Shown piece after piece: positions 8,605-16,666 of a stretch of DNA of 36,910 bases. Within the stretch, counting starts at the first letter, position 1. Every line of letters begins with the position of its first letter. The stretch is from positions 1 to 36,910 of the forward strand of contig CAMWLY010000013.1 of the NCBI GenBank assembly GCA_947175145.1, read 5' to 3'. The notes below the pieces were generated by a model. It was not told the origin of the DNA. It worked only from the letters and a program-made list of their open reading frames with translations, and ran no database searches. The DNA is from an uncultured Muribaculaceae bacterium. GTDB taxonomy: Bacteria > Bacteroidota > Bacteroidia > Bacteroidales > Muribaculaceae. The position numbers and the translations under genes are program-made.

Positions 8605-9935
8605 TGAGAGTATTACATTATACCGTTGGCCTGCCAACCATGCGCAATGGAGGAAGCATCAGATATGCAGCTTCTCTTGCGCAAGCACAAGCTCGTTTGG
8701 GTCTTGATGTAAGTATTCTCACGGCCGGTGATACTCTTTTTAAGTCAGGTAAAAGCCGAATAAAATCTGCTATACAATTCAAAGGCATTCCACATTTCCA
8801 GATTACCACTCCCATTACACCAACGCTGGTGTATGGAAGTAGGGACATTAACAAGCAAATAAATGAGCCAAATATTGACGACGATAAAATTAAGAATTGG
8901 ATAAAGGAGCAAAAGATTGATATTCTTCATGTGCACTCATTTCAGGGATTACCTCTTAAAATACTTAAGTTATTTAAAGATTGTGGTGTGAAAATTATAT
9001 ATACAACCCACGATTTTACCGGATTATGCCTCAAGTATAATTTCATTAACAATAAAGGAATCTGCAACAAAAAGCCGAATCCCAATATATGTGCACATTG
9101 CTTATCTCATGCTCCATCAGACTTTTTCCTTAGGCTGCTTAACTCCAAATTATATAGGCTTTTTAAGAAAGCGGGATTTGGTAAACTTCTTAAGAAAATA
9201 TCTTTGGGAAAAATTATGAAGGAGAACACAAGCAAGCCTGTTTCCGATAATTCCGTGAATTTACTCATGGAAAAATTCAGGGGTTACTTCAGTCTCGTGG
9301 ATACTTATCATTTCAATAGTCTGCAAACCAGAGATGAATTCGAAAAACATTTAGGAGCTCTTACGGGGAAAGTAATACATCTCACTATGCCGGGACTTGA
9401 AGATAAATATAAACCCGTCAGGATCGAACATAATCGACCTATTAACATGGGTTATTTCGGTAACAAAAGTGTTCATAAGGGATTTGAGTTTATCAAGGAG
9501 TTAAGCAGACAGTTATTGCAAGATAGTGATTATAATATCAATATTACCGCATTTTCCGGAGATACAGACTTTATAATACACCCCGCATTTAAGACTAAAC
9601 CATCATTTGATCCTGACAATCTGTCTAAAATTCTTTATTCTCTTGATGTATTAATTGTACCTTCAATATGTCTTGAAACATTCTCACTTGTGGTAATTGA
9701 AGCTCTTGCACATGGAAGACCCGTGATTATATCATCAAGAGTCGGAGCGAAAGATATCGTCAAACAGATTACCCCTGACTTTATTTATAATAGTTCTGAT
9801 GATCTCAAGAGATTGCTATTGACTATAAGCAGGGATTCCTCTGTATTAGAAAAAGCAAGTGGCCTGATTAATCAAAGTAATCTTAATTATTCATTTGATA
9901 AACACACCTATGATATATTAGAACTTTATCAGTGA
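8604..9935 (+). CDS. Glycosyltransferase family 4-like protein
   Basis: The 443-residue protein has the two-Rossmann (GT-B) arrangement. The N-terminal half opens MRVLHYTVGLP with a glycine/asparagine loop and contains ILHVHSFQGLP and TTHDFTGLC. The C-terminal half contains GYFGNKSVHKG and the donor-site signature LETFSLVVIEALAHGRPVI with the usual acidic residue. A cysteine-rich insert (about residues 145-172: CLKYN, GIC, NICAHCL) follows the His-Asp motif; such inserts occur in some cell-surface glycan GT4 enzymes and may bind metal or form a loop. It is predicted to transfer a sugar to a surface glycan at the cytoplasmic face. The specific substrate cannot be inferred, and no other polysaccharide genes adjoin it. 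Confidence 0.88.
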   Translation: MRVLHYTVGLPTMRNGGSIRYAASLAQAQARLGLDVSILTAGDTLFKSGKSRIKSAIQFKGIPHFQITTPITPTLVYGSRDINKQINEPNIDDDKIKNWIKEQKIDILHVHSFQGLPLKILKLFKDCGVKIIYTTHDFTGLCLKYNFINNKGICNKKPNPNICAHCLSHAPSDFFLRLLNSKLYRLFKKAGFGKLLKKISLGKIMKENTSKPVSDNSVNLLMEKFRGYFSLVDTYHFNSLQTRDEFEKHLGALTGKVIHLTMPGLEDKYKPVRIEHNRPINMGYFGNKSVHKGFEFIKELSRQLLQDSDYNINITAFSGDTDFIIHPAFKTKPSFDPDNLSKILYSLDVLIVPSICLETFSLVVIEALAHGRPVIISSRVGAKDIVKQITPDFIYNSSDDLKRLLLTISRDSSVLEKASGLINQSNLNYSFDKHTYDILELYQ

Positions 9936-9979
9936 ACCAATCCGTAAAACCATGCGTTGAATATTAAAAAGATTACGCT

Positions 9980-10357
9980 ATGACTAAAGATGAAATGTTG
10001 GCCAGAATGACCATGTTTGTTCAACGCTATATTGATGATTTTGATCAATACGGACACGATCCGGCACTTGTGATCGATCCCAAGGATTTCTATATGGAAA
10101 TTCAGACAGCTGCTGATCGCGATAATGATATTTACAACTCCGATGCTACTGTAGAGGCCTCAGCAGTTTCCGAGGGTCTTGCCAATCAAGATGGCATGGA
10201 TTATCAATCATCACGAAACTGGGATATTTATCCTCTGAAGTCTTTATTATTCACGGAGAAATCGGGCACAGTTGTTCCGGATAAGACAACAATCAAAAAG
10301 ATAGTTGAGAAATACATCAAATATCCTGATAATTCAAGAACACCCTACACTTATTGA
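9980..10357 (+). CDS. Hypothetical protein, 125 aa, small and acidic
   Basis: I do not recognise this protein. It is soluble-looking, with no signal peptide and no membrane segment. An N-terminal amphipathic helix (MTKDEMLARMTMFVQRYI) is followed by an acidic, aspartate-rich middle and a basic C-terminal helix around KTTIKKIVEKYIKY. The start is 44 bases after the glycosyltransferase stop, so it may be the last gene of that run. Its final codons and stop (TAC ACT TAT TGA) form one arm of a perfect palindrome whose other arm encodes the end of miaA. Coding is supported by an open frame of normal composition and an ordered position, but not by homology I can name. Confidence 0.65.
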   Translation: MTKDEMLARMTMFVQRYIDDFDQYGHDPALVIDPKDFYMEIQTAADRDNDIYNSDATVEASAVSEGLANQDGMDYQSSRNWDIYPLKSLLFTEKSGTVVPDKTTIKKIVEKYIKYPDNSRTPYTY

Positions 10358-10374
10358 TTTTATCAATAAGTGTA
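10346..10374. terminator. Perfect 13-bp palindrome at convergent gene ends (possible bidirectional terminator)
   Basis: TACACTTATTGAT and ATCAATAAGTGTA are exact reverse complements separated by TTT. Both flanking stop codons lie inside the arms, so the two proteins share the ending Tyr-Thr-Tyr. No run of T follows on either strand, so simple intrinsic termination is not certain. The RNA hairpin could instead protect the 3' ends. Confidence 0.6.
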
Positions 10375-11289
10375 ATTGTCATACAGATATTTTACTTGCC
10401 TAATAAAATCTGATTCTGATAAATCATAGGGTAACCAGTGAATATTGGTTGCCCTTTTTTGCATCCCCCTAAACCATGTCATTTGCCTCTTTGCAAACTG
10501 ATGAATTGCGGTTTCGAGTTCAGTTATCATACTATCTAATGATAACTTGCCAATTAAATATAATGTCACATACTTGTATTCAAGTCCGTAATAAATTAGA
10601 TCCTCCGGTGATATGTTTGAATCAAGTAAAGTCTTTACCTCATCAATCATACCTTCATTTATACGCGCAATTAATCTCTCGGTGATTCGATTTCGCCTTT
10701 CCTCTCGCGGAATATCAATCCCGATCACAAGAGCATTCAGAGGTATTGCATCAGAGGGCTTGGTCAACACCGCCTCTTCAGGGTGATTTATGTAATATGT
10801 CTGTATCTCGATGGCCCTTATTGCTCTCTGACGTGTATCTACATCAGTAGTATTATGCAGAGTTTTAATGGTTTTGAGATGTTCTATTAATTCGGGCAAA
10901 GATTTATCTTTGAGTCTATCGCGCAACTCTCGATTTTCAGGGACCTCCGGCATAATTACTCCCTTAAGAGCATTTTCCACATACATGCCGCTTCCTCCGC
11001 AAATTACTGGCATCTTCCCCCTTTGGAGCACATCGCGATATGCAGCCCTGAAGTCGCGAAGATAATTATGAAGATTATACTTGCTGCCGGCAGGCATTAT
11101 ATCTATAAGATGGAAAGGAATATCACCATATTCAATTAAATCCTTACCGGTGCCGATTGACATGCCTTTGTATACCTGTCGTGAATCGGCAGATATAATT
11201 TCTCCTCCGAAATGTTTAGCAATTTCAACGGCTCTACGAGTTTTCCCCGATGCTGTCGGTCCAACTACCGCTATTGAGTCAGGTATCAT
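10363..11289 (-). CDS. miaA: tRNA dimethylallyltransferase MiaA
   Basis: The 308-residue enzyme transfers the dimethylallyl group to A37 of tRNAs that read UNN codons. Seen: the P-loop GPTASGKT at residues 10-17, the D35-S-R-Q38 motif with VYKGMSIGTGK, CGGSGMYV around the dimethylallyl site, RQRAIRAIE, and the C-terminal AIHQFAKRQMTWFRG tRNA-binding signature. The length is normal for the family. ATG at 11289 overlaps the stop of the upstream membrane-protein gene (ATGA on this strand), so translation of miaA is probably coupled to it. The 3' end sits in the palindrome shared with the convergent 125-aa gene. Confidence 0.96.
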   Translation of the reverse strand: MIPDSIAVVGPTASGKTRRAVEIAKHFGGEIISADSRQVYKGMSIGTGKDLIEYGDIPFHLIDIMPAGSKYNLHNYLRDFRAAYRDVLQRGKMPVICGGSGMYVENALKGVIMPEVPENRELRDRLKDKSLPELIEHLKTIKTLHNTTDVDTRQRAIRAIEIQTYYINHPEEAVLTKPSDAIPLNALVIGIDIPREERRNRITERLIARINEGMIDEVKTLLDSNISPEDLIYYGLEYKYVTLYLIGKLSLDSMITELETAIHQFAKRQMTWFRGMQKRATNIHWLPYDLSESDFIRQVKYLYDNYTY

Positions 11290-12656
11290 CGGCGTCGCTG
11301 TATCTGACCTTCCTTATTCTTATCTTCCTTACCAAAGAATCTATTTACCCATTTCTTAAAATAGAATCCTCTCTGGTCAGAATTATACATTGCCACGCGT
11401 ATCCATTTATCATCCTGGAAATCGTAATCTTTCTCCTGAATCTCTTTAAGGTCAATAGTAGGAACGTATGACTTAACTTTCATCTTACGATATCCACGCT
11501 CGTCAAATAATTTTTGGGTAAGAATAATTGTCACCATTCTTGACAAATCGGTCAGGAACGTATTTGACAACGCTGCCGGCTTAGTATTATATATAGTCTT
11601 AATCACATTAAAATCCACCCATTCTCCATCAATATCCAACTTTGGAGGCTGACCATCTACTTCGTCCATGAAATAGAAGTATCGGAGGATTCTATGTTTT
11701 GCGATATCGAGAGACTTACGACCGAAAAAGAAACGCAACTTGGCATCTACACCGGTCATTCGTTTTATAATGCTGTGCACTTCCGATGTGGTAATACCGT
11801 TGACATTTCTTTTGGTAAGAAGAGGTGTGTCTATAACAAACATGCCTTGACGGCGGGGGTCAGCCACCTTGGGATTTATAAAAATTTTATTCCCGCAGAT
11901 TGCATAGAAGCGAAGATATGTTTTGGTAGTCATATCGCTCAGTTCGGCCTCAGTGATTATCTCTCCGCTATCTTGCAGGTCAAGATAAATATTATAATAT
12001 CTCGATGCGAAATATGCTAAGTCAAGCGCGATACCAATAATGTTAATCCAAACAAAAATATACCAATCTCTATTATTGACCAGTGCATTTTGATAATACC
12101 ATACGAAAAAGTAAGTCCAGACTGCTATGGAGAATATAAGGAATAACCAAAATAAATTCCGCAATTGCAATCTTGTCTCTATGGCGAGGATTTCACCTAA
12201 TTTTCCTCGTTCCATGGCCATACCCTTAGTGATACGGCAATCTACACAGATGCTTAACTTGTTGCCTCGTAAATTAATGATACCTAGAACTATTACAGTT
12301 ACCGGATCAAGCACTAACGAGCACATATATGGCTCATTAAAGAATGACAATTCCTTAGGAATCGGCACAACACTCCATATATCCAACACATTAATAATTA
12401 TGGAGACAAAAGAATATGCCACTATGCAGAAGAAAATGGCATAAATTACAATCGGGCAAGAGGAATTGGATCTTAGTCTGTTATTGTAAAGAACAGTATA
12501 AAGGAAAGCAGCGGCAATCAAGCCGATGATCGGGGAGAAATAAGACGGAAGCAATCTTGAAAGCAACAGTGTTGCCATCAAGACCATTAAGCTCAGCGTC
12601 AGGTTCTTCCAAAAAGCGAAGAGCTGGCCTGCGTTTACTTTCCCGAGATCCTTCAT
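11286..12656 (-). CDS. Uncharacterised polytopic membrane protein, 456 aa
   Basis: I do not recognise a named family. The N-terminal half holds about six hydrophobic segments: two around residues 16-60, then about 68-92, 108-127, 164-188 and 196-215. The C-terminal 240 residues look soluble and presumably face the cytoplasm. They contain motifs such as FYAICGNKIFINPKVADPRR and KRMTGVDAKLRFFFGRKSLD, and are rich in aromatic and basic residues. There is no signal peptide, P-loop or clear catalytic triad. The frame is intact, and the 4-base overlap with miaA shows that it belongs to that operon. A role in envelope or tRNA biology would be a guess. A search against Muribaculaceae and Bacteroidaceae would show whether it is a conserved orphan. 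Confidence 0.75.
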   Translation of the reverse strand: MKDLGKVNAGQLFAFWKNLTLSLMVLMATLLLSRLLPSYFSPIIGLIAAAFLYTVLYNNRLRSNSSCPIVIYAIFFCIVAYSFVSIIINVLDIWSVVPIPKELSFFNEPYMCSLVLDPVTVIVLGIINLRGNKLSICVDCRITKGMAMERGKLGEILAIETRLQLRNLFWLFLIFSIAVWTYFFVWYYQNALVNNRDWYIFVWINIIGIALDLAYFASRYYNIYLDLQDSGEIITEAELSDMTTKTYLRFYAICGNKIFINPKVADPRRQGMFVIDTPLLTKRNVNGITTSEVHSIIKRMTGVDAKLRFFFGRKSLDIAKHRILRYFYFMDEVDGQPPKLDIDGEWVDFNVIKTIYNTKPAALSNTFLTDLSRMVTIILTQKLFDERGYRKMKVKSYVPTIDLKEIQEKDYDFQDDKWIRVAMYNSDQRGFYFKKWVNRFFGKEDKNKEGQIQRRR

Positions 12657-12762
12657 TTAATCATCGATTAAAGCAATATTGCAATTAGCTCATAATCTCT
12701 CAATCCAATAATAAAGCAGCCTTCATTATAGATTGCGCTTAATATGGTATACATACTTCTAA

Positions 12763-12770
12763 CAAACTTA
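12763..12770 (-). promoter_or_regulatory. Possible -7 element for the membrane protein-miaA operon
   Basis: Read on the - strand this is TAAGTTTG, an exact TAnnTTTG match about 107 bases upstream of the 456-aa gene. The nearest TTTG (12796-12799) is 25 bases away, longer than the usual 19-21, so confidence is low. Confidence 0.3.
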
Positions 12771-12789
12771 GAACCGAATTTGTTCTGAA

Positions 12790-14964
12790 TTATCTCAAAT
12801 TTGTGTTAAGAAAATCCACAATTTTCGAATATAGCCTTGAGCGGGCATTACCCATTCGCAAACTATGCTCAAATCCGGCCATCACCATCATGTCAAACAC
12901 CTTACCCTCCTCGTTGAGTTTCGAAGAGTATTGCAATGTATTGTAAAAATGAACATTGTCATCATTTGTGCCGGACATAATCAGCAGCCTGCCCTGAAGT
13001 TTGTCACTACGATTAAGTGCCGAAGCAGCATTATATCCCTCCTCATTATCTTGAGGAGTACCCATATATCTTTCGGTATAAATTGAATCATAAAAACGCC
13101 AATCCGATACCGACGCCATGGCGATACCACACTTGAACTTGCTATCAGGATTAGCCATCTCCATCAGAGTCATGTACCCACCGAAACTCCAACCGAAACA
13201 TGCGGTGCGATTCGAATCTATATAAGGCTGAGAGGCAAACCACCTTGCACCGGCCAGTTGATCTTCTACTTCGAGTTGGCCAAGATTCCGGTATACACAG
13301 TTGGCCCATTCACGCGAGCGATTTCCGGTGCCTCTACCATCTACGCAAGCTACTATATAGCCACAGTCAGCGATATAATACGCGCCATCGAGTTTCCAGC
13401 TGTTCACCACAGTTTGCGAATCAGGCCCATTATATTGATACATGAGAAGAGGATACTTCTTATTGGCATCAAAATCATGTGGCTTAATTATATACGCATT
13501 CATTTCATCGCCCTTGGCATTAGGCACAGTCAGCAGTTCCATGCGCGGCGCATCGGAATATTTGGCCGCGTATGCCTCATTAAGTTCGAGATTTTTGATA
13601 ACCTTCCCCTTGGCAGTGCATATCGAATATTGCGGTGGAATTGTAATTGAACTGTATTTCCTTACAAAGTAATTGAAATCGCGGCTGAATGATGCTGACT
13701 CAGTGCCGGCAATTCCATTCAGCATTTGCACTTTACCTTTGCCATCAATACTCACTACATTTCTATTTACCGCACTAAGACCGGTAGTTTGAGCATAATG
13801 AATACCGGTCTTCGCATCAAGACCATAATAATCAGTCACATTCCAATCTCCCGAAGTAAGTTGGCGCAACAAATTACCATTATAATCATATTCATATAGA
13901 TGACGATAACCGGTTCTCTCGCTGGCTATCACAAAGCTGCGTTTGTAATAGTGAACCATCTGATAAGCTTCTGGGCTCAACCATGCATTGGAAATTTCGG
14001 TAATTACCGGATGTGCTATAGTAGAACCGGGATTTACCTTGTAGAGCTGAAGCCTGTTTTGCTCTCTGTTCAAGACCATTGCCATAAGGGTATTCCCTTC
14101 TCCGTCAAATTCAAGAGATGGCACATAATCCCGGCTATCTACTGGAAGATCCATTTTCTTTATGGTTCTATTGTCAATATTATACGCCAGAACTTGCACC
14201 TCGGAATTCGGATATCCGGCAAGCGGATATTTATATGAATAGCTTGAAGGATAAATATCTCCATAAGGAGACTTAGCATCATACGCCTTATATTCATCAA
14301 AACTGTATACCGGCACCCGGCTCTCATCAAATCTCATGAAAGCCAAAACTGCGTCGTCACCACTCCAACGGAATGAATTAATCATGCCGAACTCTTCTTC
14401 GTACGCCCAATCTGACGAGCCATAGATAATCTCATTAGCTTTGCCATCGGAAGTCACACGAACCTCGGACTTATAGTCTATATTAGTGACGTATACATTA
14501 TTATCGCGCATAAAAGCCACCATGCGGCCGTCGTGCGACATTGTGGCATCGCGCTGCGGACCATTAGCAGAAACCAATGCTAAAGTAGAACGCAGCACAT
14601 CATATACATAATACTGCGCAGTAAATGAATGACGATAAATCTTCTTGGTATTATTCCAGAGAAGCACCTTCTTTCCATTATCGCTGATATCAAATCCATC
14701 GAATGAGTCAATCTTCAAATCTCCTTTGACTCCGGAAATGGAAAAGATAGTTCCAATCTTTGATGCCGTTTTATAACTATACAGTTCGATAGCTTTGCCA
14801 TCGTCAGATAGAGCTGCAAAAGTCTCACCATCAGCAAGTGGATGAATATCTTTGATGCCTGCAGGAGCTGTTATTTTAACATTACAGAAATCATCTACAT
14901 TCAGCGCTGTCATTGAGCCAAGACCGGCGGTGGCAGCAAATATAAGGGAAGTAAGGCGTTTCAT
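12790..14964 (-). CDS. S9 family prolyl oligopeptidase, DPP-IV-like dipeptidyl peptidase
   Basis: The 724-residue exported serine peptidase begins with a Sec signal (about residues 1-19, ending SMTALN). A beta-propeller domain (about 40-480) contains the DWAYEEEF motif at 185-192; these glutamates bind the substrate N-terminus in dipeptidyl peptidase IV. The alpha/beta-hydrolase domain carries the triad Ser593 (GWSFGG), Asp668 (GTNDDNVH) and His700 (FEHSLRM). DPP-IV enzymes remove X-Pro or X-Ala dipeptides from peptides in the periplasm or outside the cell. The gene starts 13 bases after the proS stop and is probably co-transcribed with it, giving an unexpected but plausible proline link. No mutation of key residues is seen. 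Confidence 0.94.
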   Translation of the reverse strand: MKRLTSLIFAATAGLGSMTALNVDDFCNVKITAPAGIKDIHPLADGETFAALSDDGKAIELYSYKTASKIGTIFSISGVKGDLKIDSFDGFDISDNGKKVLLWNNTKKIYRHSFTAQYYVYDVLRSTLALVSANGPQRDATMSHDGRMVAFMRDNNVYVTNIDYKSEVRVTSDGKANEIIYGSSDWAYEEEFGMINSFRWSGDDAVLAFMRFDESRVPVYSFDEYKAYDAKSPYGDIYPSSYSYKYPLAGYPNSEVQVLAYNIDNRTIKKMDLPVDSRDYVPSLEFDGEGNTLMAMVLNREQNRLQLYKVNPGSTIAHPVITEISNAWLSPEAYQMVHYYKRSFVIASERTGYRHLYEYDYNGNLLRQLTSGDWNVTDYYGLDAKTGIHYAQTTGLSAVNRNVVSIDGKGKVQMLNGIAGTESASFSRDFNYFVRKYSSITIPPQYSICTAKGKVIKNLELNEAYAAKYSDAPRMELLTVPNAKGDEMNAYIIKPHDFDANKKYPLLMYQYNGPDSQTVVNSWKLDGAYYIADCGYIVACVDGRGTGNRSREWANCVYRNLGQLEVEDQLAGARWFASQPYIDSNRTACFGWSFGGYMTLMEMANPDSKFKCGIAMASVSDWRFYDSIYTERYMGTPQDNEEGYNAASALNRSDKLQGRLLIMSGTNDDNVHFYNTLQYSSKLNEEGKVFDMMVMAGFEHSLRMGNARSRLYSKIVDFLNTNLR

Positions 14965-14977
14965 TTCAACTTTCCGA

Positions 14978-16459
14978 TTAGTAAGATCTTGCGAACAGCA
15001 CCCTGCGAGCCGACGGTTTACCGGTCACCATGCACACACCAGGAGTATCATCTCCATCGAACGGTATGCATCTGATAGTAGCCTTGGTCTCCTCCTTGAT
15101 TTTTTCTTCAGTTTCCGGAGTTCCATCCCAGTGAGCCAAAATAAACACGCCATCTTCAATTTTATTCTTGAATTCTTCGTAGGAGTCCACTTTTATGGTT
15201 CGGCGTTCGCGATTCTCGAGGGCGCGCTTATATAGTGCGTTCTGAATATCGTCAAGTTCACGGGCTACATGATCTACTATACCTTCGAGGGGGACAATTT
15301 CCTTCTCCAGTGTATCACGCCGCATTATCTCAACAGTTCCTTGCTCTATATCTCTCTGACCGATAGCGAGACGCACCGGTACACCCTTAACCTCATAGTC
15401 TGCGAACTTGAAACCGGGACGCTTGTTGTCGGCATCATCATATTTCACACTGATACCGCGTTTGCGAAGTTCCGCTACTATTGGTTCCACCGTTTTCGAA
15501 ATCTCCTTGAGGCCTTCGTCATTCTTATAAATCGGAATAATGACTACCTGAATAGGCGCGAGTCTCGGGGGAAGCACCAATCCGTTGTCATCTGAATGTG
15601 TCATAATCAGGGCACCCATCAGACGTGTGGAAACACCCCATGAAGTAGCCCAGACATATTCCGGTTCATTGTTTTTATTCATGAAGGTGACATCAAATGC
15701 CTTAGCGAAATTTTGACCCAGGAAGTGAGAAGTGCCGCTCTGCAAGGCTTTGCCATCTTGCATCATAGCCTCTATGGTGTATGTTTCAAGAGCACCGGCA
15801 AATCGTTCATTTGCGCTTTTTACACCCTTTATCACCGGAACAGCCATGTAGTTCTGAGCAAAATCGCTGTAGACACCAAGCATCTTTATCGCTTCTGCCT
15901 CAGCTTCCTCTTTGGTAGCATGAGCTGTGTGGCCCTCCTGCCAAAGGAATTCTGCTGTGCGCAGGAACATTCTTGTGCGCATCTCCCATCTGAAAACATT
16001 AGCCCACTGATTTACCAGAATTGGCAGATCACGATATGAATGAATCCAGTTTTTATAAGTATTCCAGATGATTGTCTCTGAAGTCGGACGAATTATAAGC
16101 TCCTCCTCAAGCTTTGCAGCCGGATCTACTACAACTCCGTTACCCTCCGGATCATTTTTAAGACGATAGTGAGTAACTACGGCGCATTCTTTGGCAAAAC
16201 CCTCTACATGATCAGCCTCGCGACTTAAAAATGATTTTGGAATCAGGAGGGGGAAATAAGCATTTTGATGACCGGTTTCTTTAAACATATCATCAAGTTG
16301 TCTCTGCATCTTCTCCCATATTGCATAGCCGTAAGGTTTGATTACCATACAACCTCGCACAGCTGACTGCTCTGCGAGATCGGCCTTAACCACCAATTCA
16401 TTGTACCACTGCGAATAATTATCGGCTCGCTTGGTGAAATTTTTCAGTTCTTTTGCCAT
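14978..16459 (-). CDS. proS: Prolyl-tRNA synthetase, archaeal/eukaryote-like short form
   Basis: The 493-residue class II synthetase charges tRNA-Pro. It starts [19 protein letters not shown] and contains motif 1 around [16 protein letters not shown], motif 2 around [25 protein letters not shown] and the following AT repeat. A C-terminal anticodon-binding domain (about 285-390) precedes the extra C-terminal domain that ends RVLFARSY. There is no bacterial-type editing insertion, which matches the form used by Bacteroidetes. An upstream in-frame ATG at 16519 would add 20 residues, but I chose 16459 because the family begins here. A candidate promoter at 16552 leaves a leader of about 85 bases. 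The S9 peptidase follows 13 bases downstream. Confidence 0.95.
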   Translation of the reverse strand: MAKELKNFTKRADNYSQWYNELVVKADLAEQSAVRGCMVIKPYGYAIWEKMQRQLDDMFKETGHQNAYFPLLIPKSFLSREADHVEGFAKECAVVTHYRLKNDPEGNGVVVDPAAKLEEELIIRPTSETIIWNTYKNWIHSYRDLPILVNQWANVFRWEMRTRMFLRTAEFLWQEGHTAHATKEEAEAEAIKMLGVYSDFAQNYMAVPVIKGVKSANERFAGALETYTIEAMMQDGKALQSGTSHFLGQNFAKAFDVTFMNKNNEPEYVWATSWGVSTRLMGALIMTHSDDNGLVLPPRLAPIQVVIIPIYKNDEGLKEISKTVEPIVAELRKRGISVKYDDADNKRPGFKFADYEVKGVPVRLAIGQRDIEQGTVEIMRRDTLEKEIVPLEGIVDHVARELDDIQNALYKRALENRERRTIKVDSYEEFKNKIEDGVFILAHWDGTPETEEKIKEETKATIRCIPFDGDDTPGVCMVTGKPSARRVLFARSY

Positions 16460-16551
16460 GATTCTTTTTGGTTCGGTGTCGTTTTCTAAAATCAATCTAA
16501 ACAGCGATTGAATTAGCAAAAACTCATCTGCTCAGAAGAGCCATTTGACCG

Positions 16552-16559
16552 CAAAAATA
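16552..16559 (-). promoter_or_regulatory. Possible -7 element upstream of proS
   Basis: On the - strand the bases read TATTTTTG, an exact TAnnTTTG match 93 bases before the chosen proS start. No well-spaced TTG accompanies it, so this is a weak call. Confidence 0.35.
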
Positions 16560-16611
16560 CTAATTTTTCTTCAATCATTAAAACTATCATTAACACAAAT
16601 AATAATGCAAA

Positions 16612-16648
16612 AATCCGGATTTGCTATTTTTTGAGGCAAATCCGGATT
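16612..16648 (-). terminator. Intrinsic terminator of the TonB-dependent receptor gene
   Basis: A perfect 13-bp stem (AATCCGGATTTGC with its complement) encloses an 11-base loop. It lies 19 bases past the receptor stop, and on the - strand the stem runs into TTT, giving ATTTTTG. It separates the receptor from proS on the same strand. Confidence 0.75.
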
Positions 16649-16666
16649 AATAATTTGGCTAAATAT

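Noticed and set aside
16460-16519. 20-residue N-terminal extension of ProS
   Set aside because: Family members begin at MAKELKNF; the extension lies in the leader after a candidate promoter.
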